NCBI GenBank assembly: GCA_950106755.1
Contig: OX467091.1
Location: 27,111,538-27,175,537, forward strand
Length of the DNA stretch: 64,000 nt
From: Climacium dendroides
Taxonomy: Eukaryota > Streptophyta > Bryopsida > Hypnales > Climaciaceae
Direction of reading: 5' to 3'
Position 1 is the first letter of the stretch. Each line of letters opens with the position of its first letter. Below are positions 33,815 to 44,584 of the stretch, one piece after another. Position numbers and translations under genes: made by a program. The notes below the pieces were generated by a model. It was not told the DNA's origin. It made no database searches and saw only the letters and a program-made list of their open reading frames with translations.

Positions 33815-35090
33815 CCATTACCTCACCGGATGCCCCTATTACTGTTGTCATCCGGTTGATTGCAGTCCTGGTCTCCTCCTGTAGGGACATTGCGGCCTTC
33901 ACTTGGTCGCGACTAGCATCCAAGTCCTTCCGGTAGCTTTGGATTTCTCCTCGCAACCGGACCACCTGCTCGTCTGTCTCCCATTGGTTGATATTCTGCT
34001 TCAGCAACCTATCCTCCAACTCGTTCACTTCATCCGGATTGCTGATGCAGTTTGCCACGGCTTCCGACAGAGAATTGGTCGGAGCGCTTCCTACCAAATT
34101 CGCCACCTCATGAATCATCGTGGTCTTCACTTCCCAATCCGCTCTCACTGCACTGAGAATCCGGATTAGGTCATTGTATGGACCCATCAGGTCCAACAGC
34201 TAGGACGATGGAACGGGTCTCGGCTTGACCACTTCCACCGGCTCCTGCTTCTTTGGGATGACTGGCTCCACTAGTTCCAGTCCCTTATCCTTCCGAAGCC
34301 CCAAAGGGGCCCCCCTCAGACTGGGCGTCCTCTTCATCCTTCGGTTGAGAGGAATGTCATCTTCCTCCTCTTCCTCTTCTACTCAATTCTTCTTCTTAGG
34401 GTTCTTACTCTTCTCCTCCGATTCCGGGCTATCCGGTTCCGTCTCGGATTCCTCATCCGATCCACCGCACGTCCGGAGAGCCATCTGCGCCCTCCACTCC
34501 TTGTTCTCCTCCGACGTCAAGAGACTCTGATTCTTGTATAGGTGGAAAAGGTAGGGGCCTACTAGAGTAGCCCTACACTTGCCCACATTTGAGACTAAGA
34601 CATTCACCATCGTTTGAATGAATGCCGCCCAATCCATCCACTTCTCTTTACTCAAGGCTCCAAAGATCGCGTTTCCGAGCGTGGAAGTCACCCGGGTGGG
34701 TTTTTCCGGATGTAGAATCGGGACCAGAAATTCCAGAAGTCGTTTGTGTCACATATTGACGCAGTCCTCGATTGCGTACCCGTCTTTGGGGTTAGTTGCT
34801 CCCTGGAACTTCCCACGCACGAAGTCTCCCTTCCGGCTAGCCTGTTCCGCGCCGCCTTCCTCCAAATCGTAAACTTTCCTCCAGATCTCCCTAGTCCACA
34901 TGGGCGGAGCCGGTCGGATAATGTTGTCAAACTGGTTAGGGGCTCCTTCGATGGGCTCTCTCAAAATTACCTCGTTCCGAAACCCCCAGGGTTTTCCTAG
35001 GAATCCTGCGCAACCCATGGCGGAGAGGTCCTCCATCAATTCGACTCTCTCCCGCTCACTACTAGGCTCTAAAGGAGCCACTTTCTTCAT
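33815..35090 (-). pseudogene. ORF1 of a fourth LTR (element W), C-terminally cut
   Basis: MKKVAPLEPSSERER at 35090, then LSAMGCAGFLGKPWGFRNE, DFVRGKFQGATNPKDGYAIEDC, EKPTRVTSTLGNAIFGALSK and GPYLFHLYKN, an acidic stretch (about 34340-34470), and a helical region. Stops: TGA near 34752 (NM-stop-HKR, likely from CGA), TGA near 34383, TAG near 34203. The frame ends at the LTR end of element Z, which was therefore inserted in it. Confidence 0.75.
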
Positions 35091-35760
35091 TCTAATTTCT
35101 ATCCTCTGAGCGCTCGCCGGTACCTAATTTCGTTCGCGCTTAAACTGCAGCATTCGTCTCTTTTTTAGATTGCTACCTCTCTTCTCTCCTAGCCGCACGT
35201 CCCGTTTCCTCACACACACTCCTCGGTCTCAATTGAATTGCTCAATGCACAAGTCTCGCAGTGCTCCCTTTTTCTCTCTCTCTCTCTCTCAATTTTCGCC
35301 TCATTCACGCACTCAATTCTTCTCTAATCCCTGCGTCCGTGTAAAGAGAACAAACGCACTCACTTACAACTCTCAGACTTTGCACAATTCACACACAAAC
35401 ACACTCAATTTGTAGACACAAACTCAAAGCATTGAGAGCACGCCAAGTATGTTGGTGCTCCCAGGTGCAAATGACAGTCAAACTCTAAAACAGTCTCTTT
35501 TATACCCCGAAAACCTAATCATTACTTTTTCCGATTTTCCAGACGCAAATCCTAGATCCGTTCCTCCGGTTATGGGATTAGATCGGATTCGTTTCCGATA
35601 TCCGCTCCGCTCCATAATCCGGTTCATTCAGGGCTTATGTTTCTAGTCTTTCTAACTCTTGGCTTTTCTTTTCCCTTCCGTGCTAATCCGAGTCTATTTA
35701 ATCCAGATTTCGTGTTACAGAACACGATAGAGAGAAAAATCAAAAAGTTAGGTTGCAACA
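35091..35760 (-). promoter_or_regulatory. Promoter and leader segment of element W LTR
   Basis: Starts TGTTGCAACCTAAC at 35760 on the minus strand and leads into the ORF1 ATG. It contains a (CT)n run near 35275-35290 (plus strand). The flanking GATGT at 35761 may be one TSD copy; its partner was not found. Confidence 0.65.
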
Positions 35761-37617
35761 GATGTCAATGCTGTTTTTGGACTGAGTGAGGTGTCAGCTT
35801 CGAACTTGAGTAAAATTAGGTGCTGTAAGTTCCCTGAGTATGAGGTGAAGAAGCCTGGAGACAATTTTGCGCGATGTGACTCGTGTGACAAATTACAAGA
35901 CCTCAAAAAGGGTGCTATAAGTGGGTTTCACAATGAATTGAAGTATTCTCGGAAGTTGGATAGGCACATTGAGATTGCTCAAGCTCATCGAGAGTTGTAT
36001 TATGCAAACTGTCAACGTTCAATAGCTTTTCCACACAAATGCCTCACAGTTATGCACGACAAGATGGATCATGCAAAGACTGCTTCTCTAATCTTTTTCC
36101 ACAGGAGTAAGGAGCTTGATGGCCTTGTGAAATTGCCTGTGTCTGTCACTAGCATGATTACTCATGGTCATGGAGATGTGCGTTACGCACATTACGGTTT
36201 GGATCTCTTTAAACACGATTCAAACTATACAATTGGTTCTATGACAAAGTTGTTGCGGGATCTGGAATTGCCATCAAAGTCTTCTTCTCGGCAATTATTT
36301 CTGGGTCAGGGTCTTCAAATTTGTTTAGGGTAGTGCTGCAGGGTAAAGAAATGTGCGACACATCACTGCCACCACCTCCAATGAATGCAGTTCCAACAGT
36401 GCCTTTGCCTCCTATTTTGAACGTGCAAATGGACAATGCCACCGGCGACAACAAGAACACATATGTTTTCTGTTTCTGGTCTCTACTTGTTGCTAACAAG
36501 ATCTTTCGAGAAGTGTATGTCAACTTCATGATTGTTGGTCACACACACAACGACATTGACGCATTGTTTGGAAGATGGAGCATGCTGTTGAAGAAGGAGA
36601 ACTTCCCAACAATCTCGGCGCTCATGAAGTCATTCATGGATGTTGAGTCCATTCCTACTATCCCTCACCTCATAGAGGAGGTGCCTGATTTCAAACGTTT
36701 CATTGCAGAAAAATGGATGGATGGTGATGAAATCCTTGTGGGACACATAAGACCGCAACAAGTGAAGTTCTACCTAGACTCTGTTGGATGCCCAGTCATG
36801 AAGTACAAGTTGAAGTGCACGGATGAAAACTAGTTAGGCAAGCAAGGTCAAGCCATTAAGTTGTGGAAAGAAGACGATAAAGAACAGAGTCTGTGGCCAC
36901 GTGGTGTGCCTTTGCCAATACCATTCAAGCCAATGAAAGGTGTCCATGACATTGTCAAAGGTTTATCAGGATTCATAAACTATTGGGACGACTTGTGTAA
37001 AGCAGACGTGAGTGGAGAACATTATAGGCGCTATGAGAATGTGGTGCGCTATTGGCGTGGTGTGAAGGCAGATCTTCAAGAGCCACTTCCTACTTCTAGT
37101 GCTCTAAAAGACGGTTTCTGGCCAACTACTCGTATTCAAGCAACAAAAGCTGATCATTTAGACGAAGATGGCGAAGATCTCGAGGAGCATGGAGAGGATG
37201 AGCCTTATGTTGGGCCCTTGACGGATCGTCTACAACCATCCTTTAGGGTGGCTCGAGATATATACGAAGGATATTTTGTTGCAGTTCGCCCTGCAGATGG
37301 TGACAGCAGACTAGTTTGGATTGCCAGAGCATTGTCTGATCCAAACTCTAACCCCGAGAAATCAAACTGTGTGCTCATTTAGTACTTTCGGCCAACATCA
37401 CGCAATCAAGAAGTTCAAGACTTCTATGAAGGATGGGATAGTGATAGAGGTTTGCTTTGGAGGGTTGATGAAACCAAAGAACCTACGTGGGAGACAACAA
37501 ATGCTTTGATTACAGCATGGAAGTCTCAAAACAAAAGAGGTACTCGCCAATGCAGAATCAAGATCCCTACAGTTCAAATTGAAATCATCAACCAGAGTTT
37601 GGCTTCATATACATGAT
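35761..37617 (+). pseudogene. DUF7869-type transposase-like gene, copy 2, 5'-truncated
   Basis: Begins within the homologous region (DVNAVFGLSEVSASNLSKIR against ESNAEFNLQLISSSGLSNIR of copy 1), so the N-terminal third is missing. Kept motifs: CCKFPEYE...FARCDSCDKL, LTVMHDKMDHAKTA, HGHGDVRYAHYG, VQMDNATGDNKN, IVGHTHNDIDALFGRW. A frameshift lies near 36290, a TAG near 36831 (DEN-stop-LG, Trp in copy 1) and a TAG near 37380 (LI-stop-YF, Gln in copy 1). Stop at 37615-37617. Protein similarity to copy 1 is moderate, so these are different subfamilies. The third triad site reads HNDID instead of HEDID. Confidence 0.75.
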
Positions 37618-38397
37618 ATGGAGAAATCATATACATACATTGGATGCATTTTAATTATGACATTCATATAGAGGGTATTGTTTTATTTCTACATCTTATA
37701 TGAAATTGTTTTCATTGCATCAGTATTGGACCTTTAATATTATAATAGATGATAGTCATTTCAATTTTTTTAGAGGATATAGGTTTCAATTGATTGATTT
37801 TATTTTATTGCTTGATATTGACTGTTTTCAAGTGTATGTTTTGTGTTTACAAAACAATGGAATTTAAATATAGTCTTAATATATATATTTTTTAGATTCT
37901 TGAGCTATATTTTTTCTATTTTTTAATTCATTTTCTTATTTGTGTATCACTAAATATATTTTATTTGAAATTACATTGCTATTGAAGAAAAAAATGTAGT
38001 GGATATATCCACTATTTATTTGGTTAACATGTAAAGCACTTGTCACATTCTGGGTAGGGGGGCGGTTGGTTGTTACAACTTTCCTGCCGGCAAAGCTCAC
38101 TTAGTAGCACCAAGTCATGTTTTTTTTCTCATGCGCTCATACAAACCCAACGGAAATCAATCCCGGACCGCTTCAATGAGATGAACAACCCCTTACAACC
38201 AACCGCGGAGCTCATGACTTGGTGTTCAAAAGATGTCATTCTCTTCACTTACATAAATCAGAACATTTGTCCTAAAGCAAACTTCATGTATTTGAACAGT
38301 CCATCACTGAAAAGACTCTCATTTTAATGGAAATTGTGTATTACAACTAACAAAGTTAGTGTTTGCCCACCTAAACTGGCTAACATTACAATTCACT
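37618..38397. other. AT-rich 3' flank of transposase copy 2
   Basis: Very AT-rich to about 38040, then mixed. A tctcattttaa near 38320 recalls the subterminal motif of copy 1. No gene is recognised. Confidence 0.4.
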
Positions 38398-39245
38398 TTT
38401 TAGGTCCTAAATGGACAATATTATTATGAGAGGCCCTAAACCTCTCAAAATATTGAATATTGTATTGGAAGGTGGTATCCAAGATACCGCTTTTCGGTCG
38501 CAACAGATCCGCCATTAGACTCTCCTCCCGGATGCCCCAAGGGATATCTATCAATGCCTCACATCCCATGTTGGTGAGGTTCTGTCGTAGTCGCTCCATC
38601 CGAACCTCATCAGTTGGAATTTCTGGCACCACCTACATTAACGGAATTGCCTTCGGCCGGGGTGGTGGCGCTGGAATCAGCTCGTTTGAGTCCTCCGGCT
38701 CCTGCCTCAGCCTACGCCGGCTTGCCCTGGAAGTCATCACACTTACAAGAAACTACGCACAATCTCTTCCTAATCCTCTTGCTCACAAAAGATCACTCCG
38801 GAACACCCTGCACGATTGCAATTCACACAGTCCTTCAATCTACTGGAAATTTCTAAAAGCTGGAAAAGCAAGAAAATGAAGATGGAAGAAAGTAAGAAAG
38901 CAACTGTGCCTTCCACTAGCTACAGTCCTCTTCTTATATTGGCTAGACGGATGGGCGGTCGGACGAGAGTACGGGATAGGTTTTGGCGGCAAAGCCTAAC
39001 CCTAGTACGGATCTGATTTTCGGCTTTTAGGGCCGGCGCTGTCATCCGTTTTCCGGAAATTTTTAGGGTTCCTGAATTAGGTTCTTACACCTAATAGGCT
39101 TTCTTTGGATCTGGAGTTCTGGTATTTCTGAAATCCTTCTAATCTTCTATGGGGATTCAAAAATTTTCTTTTAAAGGAATAAATTTTGAAATTTCCCGTC
39201 AAATGCTAGTTTTCTGGGTCTAGCATGTGGGATCACACTCCCACA
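38398..39245 (-). pseudogene. LTR fragment with ORF1 N-terminus
   Basis: The minus strand begins TGTGGGAGTGTGATCCC at 39245, the TGTGGG start used by the Y family. ORF1 starts MTSRASRRRLRQ near 38738, has a TAG near 38634, then MERLRQNLTNMGCEALIDIPWGIREE, and decays near 38440. The rest of the LTR is absent. Confidence 0.65.
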
Positions 39246-40851
39246 TTCTGTATTTTTGTAATTTTGTACATTCGTTCAATTGTATATAATTTTAAGAGCG
39301 AAGATTTTGGCACACATGTTCGGCTACTGTATCGAGCGTTCCAATTGTCTGTCCATCTGAGTGAATATGCGTTTCTTTTGTTTGTGACCATTTCATCAGC
39401 AGTATAATGTGGGCAAAACTTGTGTAATCTGGGCTTCTTGTAGGTTGGTTCTCCAAATGGAACTAAAACAGTCAAACGTCACCGAGTGGCCAGAAGCCTC
39501 CTTTTTGGGTCGGAGAAGTCGTTCTCAGAGGCGTCTGGCTCTGTCGGAGGTAGTACCAAACCGTCCATGTTTTCGGGTCCCTAGATGATGTGCACGGCGA
39601 AGGACGCGGCGTCCACAGCCATTGACTTCTCAAAGGCTGATGTTGAAGACGGCGTGGTGGACAGTCCCTCGAGTTGAGGACTCGTCAAAAACCCCGTCTG
39701 CTCCCCGTCTCGATTCAAGCGAGCATCCTCGAGTCGAGGATGCCCCTTCTCGCCCCCGCCACGGGCCGATGTCGTCACGAATCGGAAGCTCGTTCTCCCC
39801 GTCAACGACAGTACAAACCATCCTTGCCCCAATGATGATGTGCCGATAGATTCTGTTGTCCCACCTACGGAGACAGAGGTCATTAAGGAGGTAGTTGGGT
39901 TGCCGAATCATGCAAGGGGGGCACAGGTGGGGGCTCATAGTGCACCTCATTTGCCTCGACTCGAGGATAGTGGGCCCCCGTCCCCGCATAGTGTTGAACG
40001 GTGAACATTACTTTCCTCGCACATTCTGTTTCGGCAGATTGTTGCAAAAGAACAGCAGCGGTCGACGAGCTCTAAATCAATTGGAAATGCACGTTCATAT
40101 ATAAACAATGTCGATATGCCACTACTACGGCCTACACCTCGAGGATCAAGGTCCATGTTTTCCTTCGAATTATCTCCATGCAAGCGTCAAGCAAAGCGCA
40201 AGGACAATACCTCTCCAAGTATAAATCTTAGCAGTGGCGCGTAATATCCAAGTGCGTCGTACTATTCCTCGAGACGTGAGGATATTTATAGAGGCATGGC
40301 AAGGCTAAAGGCGTTGGAGGTGTTGGAGGCGGCCAAGAACGATTGTATAGGTTAAAAATGACATTTGGCCAAGCCAATTCAATTTTTGATGCCGTGGGGC
40401 GTCAAATTGCCTAAACCCTATAAATAGCATGGTAAATAGAATACAGAAAAAAATTATTTAGAAAAGTTGAGGTTTACATGTACAATTAGCCTCTCTATTT
40501 CTACACAAATTCAAAGTACCTAGTACTCAATAGCCATTTAGCCTCTCCGTTTCTACACAAATTCAGAGTACCTAGTCCTCAATAGCCATTTACGTCCAGT
40601 GACATCGTGATGGAGGCTTGAAAGTTCTTTGTATAATTAAACTCTCAAGTAATTTGAGCCTACTAAACGCACTCACTTTTCTATGCATCTATCACTTCCT
40701 TGCTAATCATTTTTTAGAATGTAGCCTTAGAGATTATTATTGTTGTTGTGAGTTGCCCTCTATTTACAACTATTCAATCAATTGAGCTTTGCACTTGGGT
40801 TTTCAATATCTCAAAATGACCACTTTGTCTCAATTTAACGAATAAGGCCTT
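39246..40851 (+). pseudogene. Family X remnant, copy 2, with terminal motif
   Basis: Degenerate similarity to the C-terminal exons at 3762-4450: DFSKADVEDGVVDSP near 39620 and GMARLKALEVLEAAKND near 40295. Several CCTCGAGTCGAGG-type palindromes are scattered (about 39667, 39727, 39955, 40267). A 52-bp tandem duplication (tagcctctcYRtttctacac) lies at 40487-40590. The right end GTCTCAATTTAACGAATAAG followed by GCCTT (40827-40851) is the inverse of the terminus at 10866. Confidence 0.55.
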
Positions 40852-41373
40852 CTTAGTGCGGATAGTCCCAGTCAATTTGGAGTTACAACTGCTGATTTGC
40901 CGGACTAACTTCAGTCTTCCGGTCGATAGGTTCTACATTAACTGGAACTGCAAAGGGTGATAACTTCCTAACTCATCTATCTCGGATTCTGCCAAGAATC
41001 ACTAGTAGAAAAAGGGGCTATAAATTACTTGTCTTTTATGACTACACTGACAACAATGATTACAAAATAGTCATTTTGAAGTCATTTGAAGTTATTTTGA
41101 AGTAACTGTGTAGTCATTGTTGTTGATGCAGTCATAAAAGACAAGTAATTTATAGCCCCTTTTTCTACTAGTGAATTTAAATAACTCAATAGGCTATTGT
41201 TGTAGTATGAGTTAGTATTTTAGTTGGGAGTTCTTTACATGACCTGCTGTTCCCAATTGCTATCATGTTCAGTTGTGAAGGAAAGTCCAATTGGAATTAG
41301 AATTTTTGGTGATGTTTCTTTTTTTTTATTTTCATAGTCGATCTCTTGTCACTTTAAAACTTAGAGGGTAGGT
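40852..41373 (+). repeat. LTR 3' arm V, left half (right half at 47203-47571)
   Basis: Starts inside an LTR at ttagtgcgg and matches the arms of D and Z: attgttgtagtatgag...catgacctgc (about 41197-41249) and cactttaaaacttagagggtagg. It is interrupted by a 174-bp MITE (41000-41173) and by a solo LTR inserted at GTAGG. Confidence 0.75.
41000..41173. mobile_element. CACTA-type MITE, TSD AAT
   Basis: Terminal inverted repeats start CACTAGTAGAAAAAGGGGC and end GCCCCTTTTTCTACTAGTG, with pairing extending inward (ATAAATTACTTGTCTTTTAT). AAT flanks both sides. 174 bp, no coding capacity. Confidence 0.9.
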
Positions 41374-41511
41374 GTCATACGCGTAGTTAGCCGTAAGTAT
41401 CCTTACAACGACGTATTGTTGCAAGATGACACGAATTATCATTCCAGGGAACTCTAATATGATATCGGTTGAGTTAGAAGTATCCGGATCGTGACTACAT
41501 CCACTAGTAGA

Positions 41512-43535
41512 AAACATAGTCAAATGTAACTAGTCAAAAAATGACTGGTTACTAAAAGGCTACTGAAAAATGACTGACAGTCATGGAAATGGTGCCAAAG
41601 CTGACCTGTCACAATTAGTAGTCATTTAGTAGTGATTTCCTAGAGCAGTGGATGGCGACCAGATGAAACAAACGACCAGAACTAGTGTCATCCACAGTTC
41701 AGTCTGTATTCTGTGGCCTTATTGTTGATGCAATTTTCGTTGAGTCATATTTGAGTTGTGCTGTCATAAAATGAGCACAATATATGACTACAGTAAAACT
41801 AAAAAATGACTGACAATAGGACACTATGAAAATTGAACTTATTAAATTTATTATTTGCTTCTCTATAAAATGCTAATTGCATTGTAGTCATTTTTAAGTC
41901 ACAAACTACTTTTCAAATGGACAGCTTAGATGAATGGATCAGATGGACGGCTTAGATGAATGATGGATGGATCAAATGGATGGCTTAGATGGAATGATGA
42001 ATGGATCAAATGGACGGTTGAAATGGTGGAATCAGATGGGCAATTTGAAAATGAATAGTTTAGACTTTAAATGGATGGATAAGATTGTATCTTGATAGTA
42101 AATGGAGGGCTTAGATTTTAGGTCAGCCGCCACATTTTAGGTCAGCCGCCTTTCTATTTCTATGTAGGTTGACATGTGGCATATTGTAATTGCAGTTGTC
42201 AAACACACATTGCAGCTGCTGCTGCCTTCTTCTTCAAGATTCATCTCTTCTTATATTTTCTTGCTTTTGCCTCCTCTTTGCTTCTTTCTTCTTGTTTTTG
42301 TTTCCTTCTTGCTTCTTGTTCATCAACTTCCTCTCATTTGTTCCTCTTGCTTGTAAATGAAGGTTCAGGTCTACCTCCAACCTTGTCTCTTGAATGTAGC
42401 AATTTACTTTTTCTTTAGTACTTTCTACTGTTTACTTCTTGTTTGTTGTTATTTATTGTTGTTCAATTCAAGCAGTTCAAGCAATTCAAGTAGTTCAAGC
42501 AATTCAAGTAGTTTAGGCAATTCAGGTAGTTCAGGCAATTTAGGCAGTTCAGGCAATTCAGGTAGTTTAAGCAATTCAGGTAGTTCAGGCAATTCAAGTA
42601 GTTCAAGCAATTCAGGCAGTTGAGGCAATTCAAGTAGTTCAAGCAATTTTGATAGTTCAGGTAATGCAGGTGGTTTAGAAAATTTAAGCAATTTCAGCAA
42701 CTCAGGCAATTCCTGATTTCTAGCAACTTAGGCGATTCAAGGAGTTTAGGTAGTTCATGCAATTTAGGCAACTTAAACAATTCAAATTTTGACATAGTGC
42801 AATTATAGTATAGTCATAGTGTAGTCATAGTGCAAACATAATGTAGTAATAGTATAAATGTAGTCATTTATGCTTACAATATTGTAACCGAACTAATCAT
42901 TTTTTGGAATGAATATAACTTGAAAATGACTACCATAGCTTACATAGTAACTACAAAATGATTCCAACAGCCTATATAATGACTCCAGCAACCTACAAAA
43001 TAAATTCAGCAGCCAGAAAAATGACTACAACAGCCTACTAAATGACTGCAACAGCCTACGAAGTGACTGCAACAGTTTGCGAAATGACTGCAACAGCCTG
43101 CGAAATGACTACAGCAGTTTGTAAACTAATTGTAGCAATCTGCGAAATGACTGCAGCAGCTTACAAACTGATTGCAACAACTTGTGAAATGACTCCAGTA
43201 GCCTATAATATGACTCCAACAACCTATTTGACATCAAATAGAATCACTCCAATACCAACGAATAAAAAACTGCCAACTCAACATGTTAGATCTATAGCCA
43301 CGTGGCAAACTGCCATTGGAGGTGCTCCATATAATCACACCCTAATGAAGTTCCACATCAGCATAGGATGAAAAAGAATGCTCTTGTCCCAAATGACTGC
43401 CTTGTCCGTAATTACTTGTCCTAAATGACTCTGAGTCCAAAATCCAGTTTTAGTCATTCTATTGACATTAGTGTCCTAAATGACTGGTTACGCAGTTATA
43501 AACAACAGTCATTGATAGCCTGTTTTCTACTAGTG
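41512..43535. mobile_element. Non-autonomous CACTA-type element with internal minisatellites
   Basis: Ends CACTAGTAGAAAACA and TGTTTTCTACTAGTG; flanks ATC and ACC, a 3-bp TSD with one change. The words AAATGACT and its complement recur near both ends. Two internal arrays occur: units like caattcaggtagttcagg (about 42465-42780) and aaatgactgcaacagcctac (about 42900-43210). ORFs over them (Ser/Asn-rich, Leu/Glu-rich, MTAT repeats) are repeat artefacts. No transposase. Confidence 0.85.
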
Positions 43536-44584
43536 ACCCTTAATTCCCCCTTGTTTTACTTTCTTTCCTCGTTCCGGAAACTTAGTACGTTCCGGAATCC
43601 GATCCGGATCCGGATTACCTCCGGAACCTAGTTCCGTCTTTTCTAATTCCTAGTTTTTGTTACCACTGTTTTACCCTCAGAGGGTCCGCCATTGGTCTAG
43701 AAAGGGGTGGGGACTCACCACTTGTATAACTAACCTTTCTACACCCAAATCCTAATTAACGACCCACACAAGACAACACAGTTGTAGGAGGAGGGAGGAA
43801 TATTCTCTCACAGTTTCTGGTTTGGTCGATCTGGAAACAAATCACACAAAGAAATTCTCACACCTCTCATACTACAACGACGGATCCGAACTCATAAATC
43901 CAAGGGAGTAGATTTTCAAGGAGAAGACAATATACCAAGGGGGAGGTTGGTAGACCTTCCGAAGTAGGGGGAGATCCTTTCCTCTAGCAGTCGCTTATCT
44001 CCGCACGGAACCTCCTTGGTTCCGGACTTGCAAGGACCTCTACCTCTCTTACCCAGATCGCTGTTCCAGCAATTTAAAGGCACGTAACGCTCACACTCCC
44101 TTACTCAGCTTGCATCCCTCCTAACTAGCTCAACACCCAAGAGATCTGTAGCTCAAGATTCGGATTCCTCCTCTCCCTTCCTTCTCTTTCTCTAGTACAA
44201 GGATACAACACACACGCATACACTTAGCCAAAGACTCTGTTTAAGCAAAGTGCAGCTAGAGGCACCCTCGCTGACTTAGATTTTAAAAAAAAAAATTGAA
44301 ATACATACGTGAAAGCACTAAGATGGAATTGAGATGGAATGGCCGACCACTAACTGACTTGCCTTTAAAATACTAACACAAAAACCCAAAGTCAACTCCT
44401 AAAAGCCTGAAAAGAAAACCCGGAAATCCAGGCCACCAATCATTGAACTTCCGAAATATTCGGAAAGGCTAATTACTGCCGTCCGAGATTGTTGGATTTC
44501 CCCGAACTATACGCCTAAGATTTCGGAAATTGGGCCTATGCTCGGAAATCCAATTCGGATCCTATACTACTCTTTCTAGGAATT
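43536..44584 (-). repeat. LTR 3' arm of the GTAGG solo LTR
   Basis: Continues the arm that starts at 41374, matching 9952-10863 in the same orientation (ctcagagggtccgcc, actacaacgacggatccg, atacatacgtgaaagcac). It then extends beyond what the 9952 copy keeps, to the ORF1 stop. TATA-like sequence (complement of gcctttaaaatactaac) lies near 44372-44388. Confidence 0.8.

Noticed and set aside
1587..37382. Reassigned UAG codon as the explanation for in-frame TAG
   Set aside because: TAG replaces both Gln and Trp, some genes also have TGA, TAA and frameshifts, and the intact phytochrome has no internal TAG; decay fits better, although readthrough in some cases is not excluded.
42449..43371. Ser/Asn-rich, Leu/Glu-rich and MTAT-repeat ORFs
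   Set aside because: Translations of minisatellites inside a CACTA-type element, open on both strands because of the repeat period.
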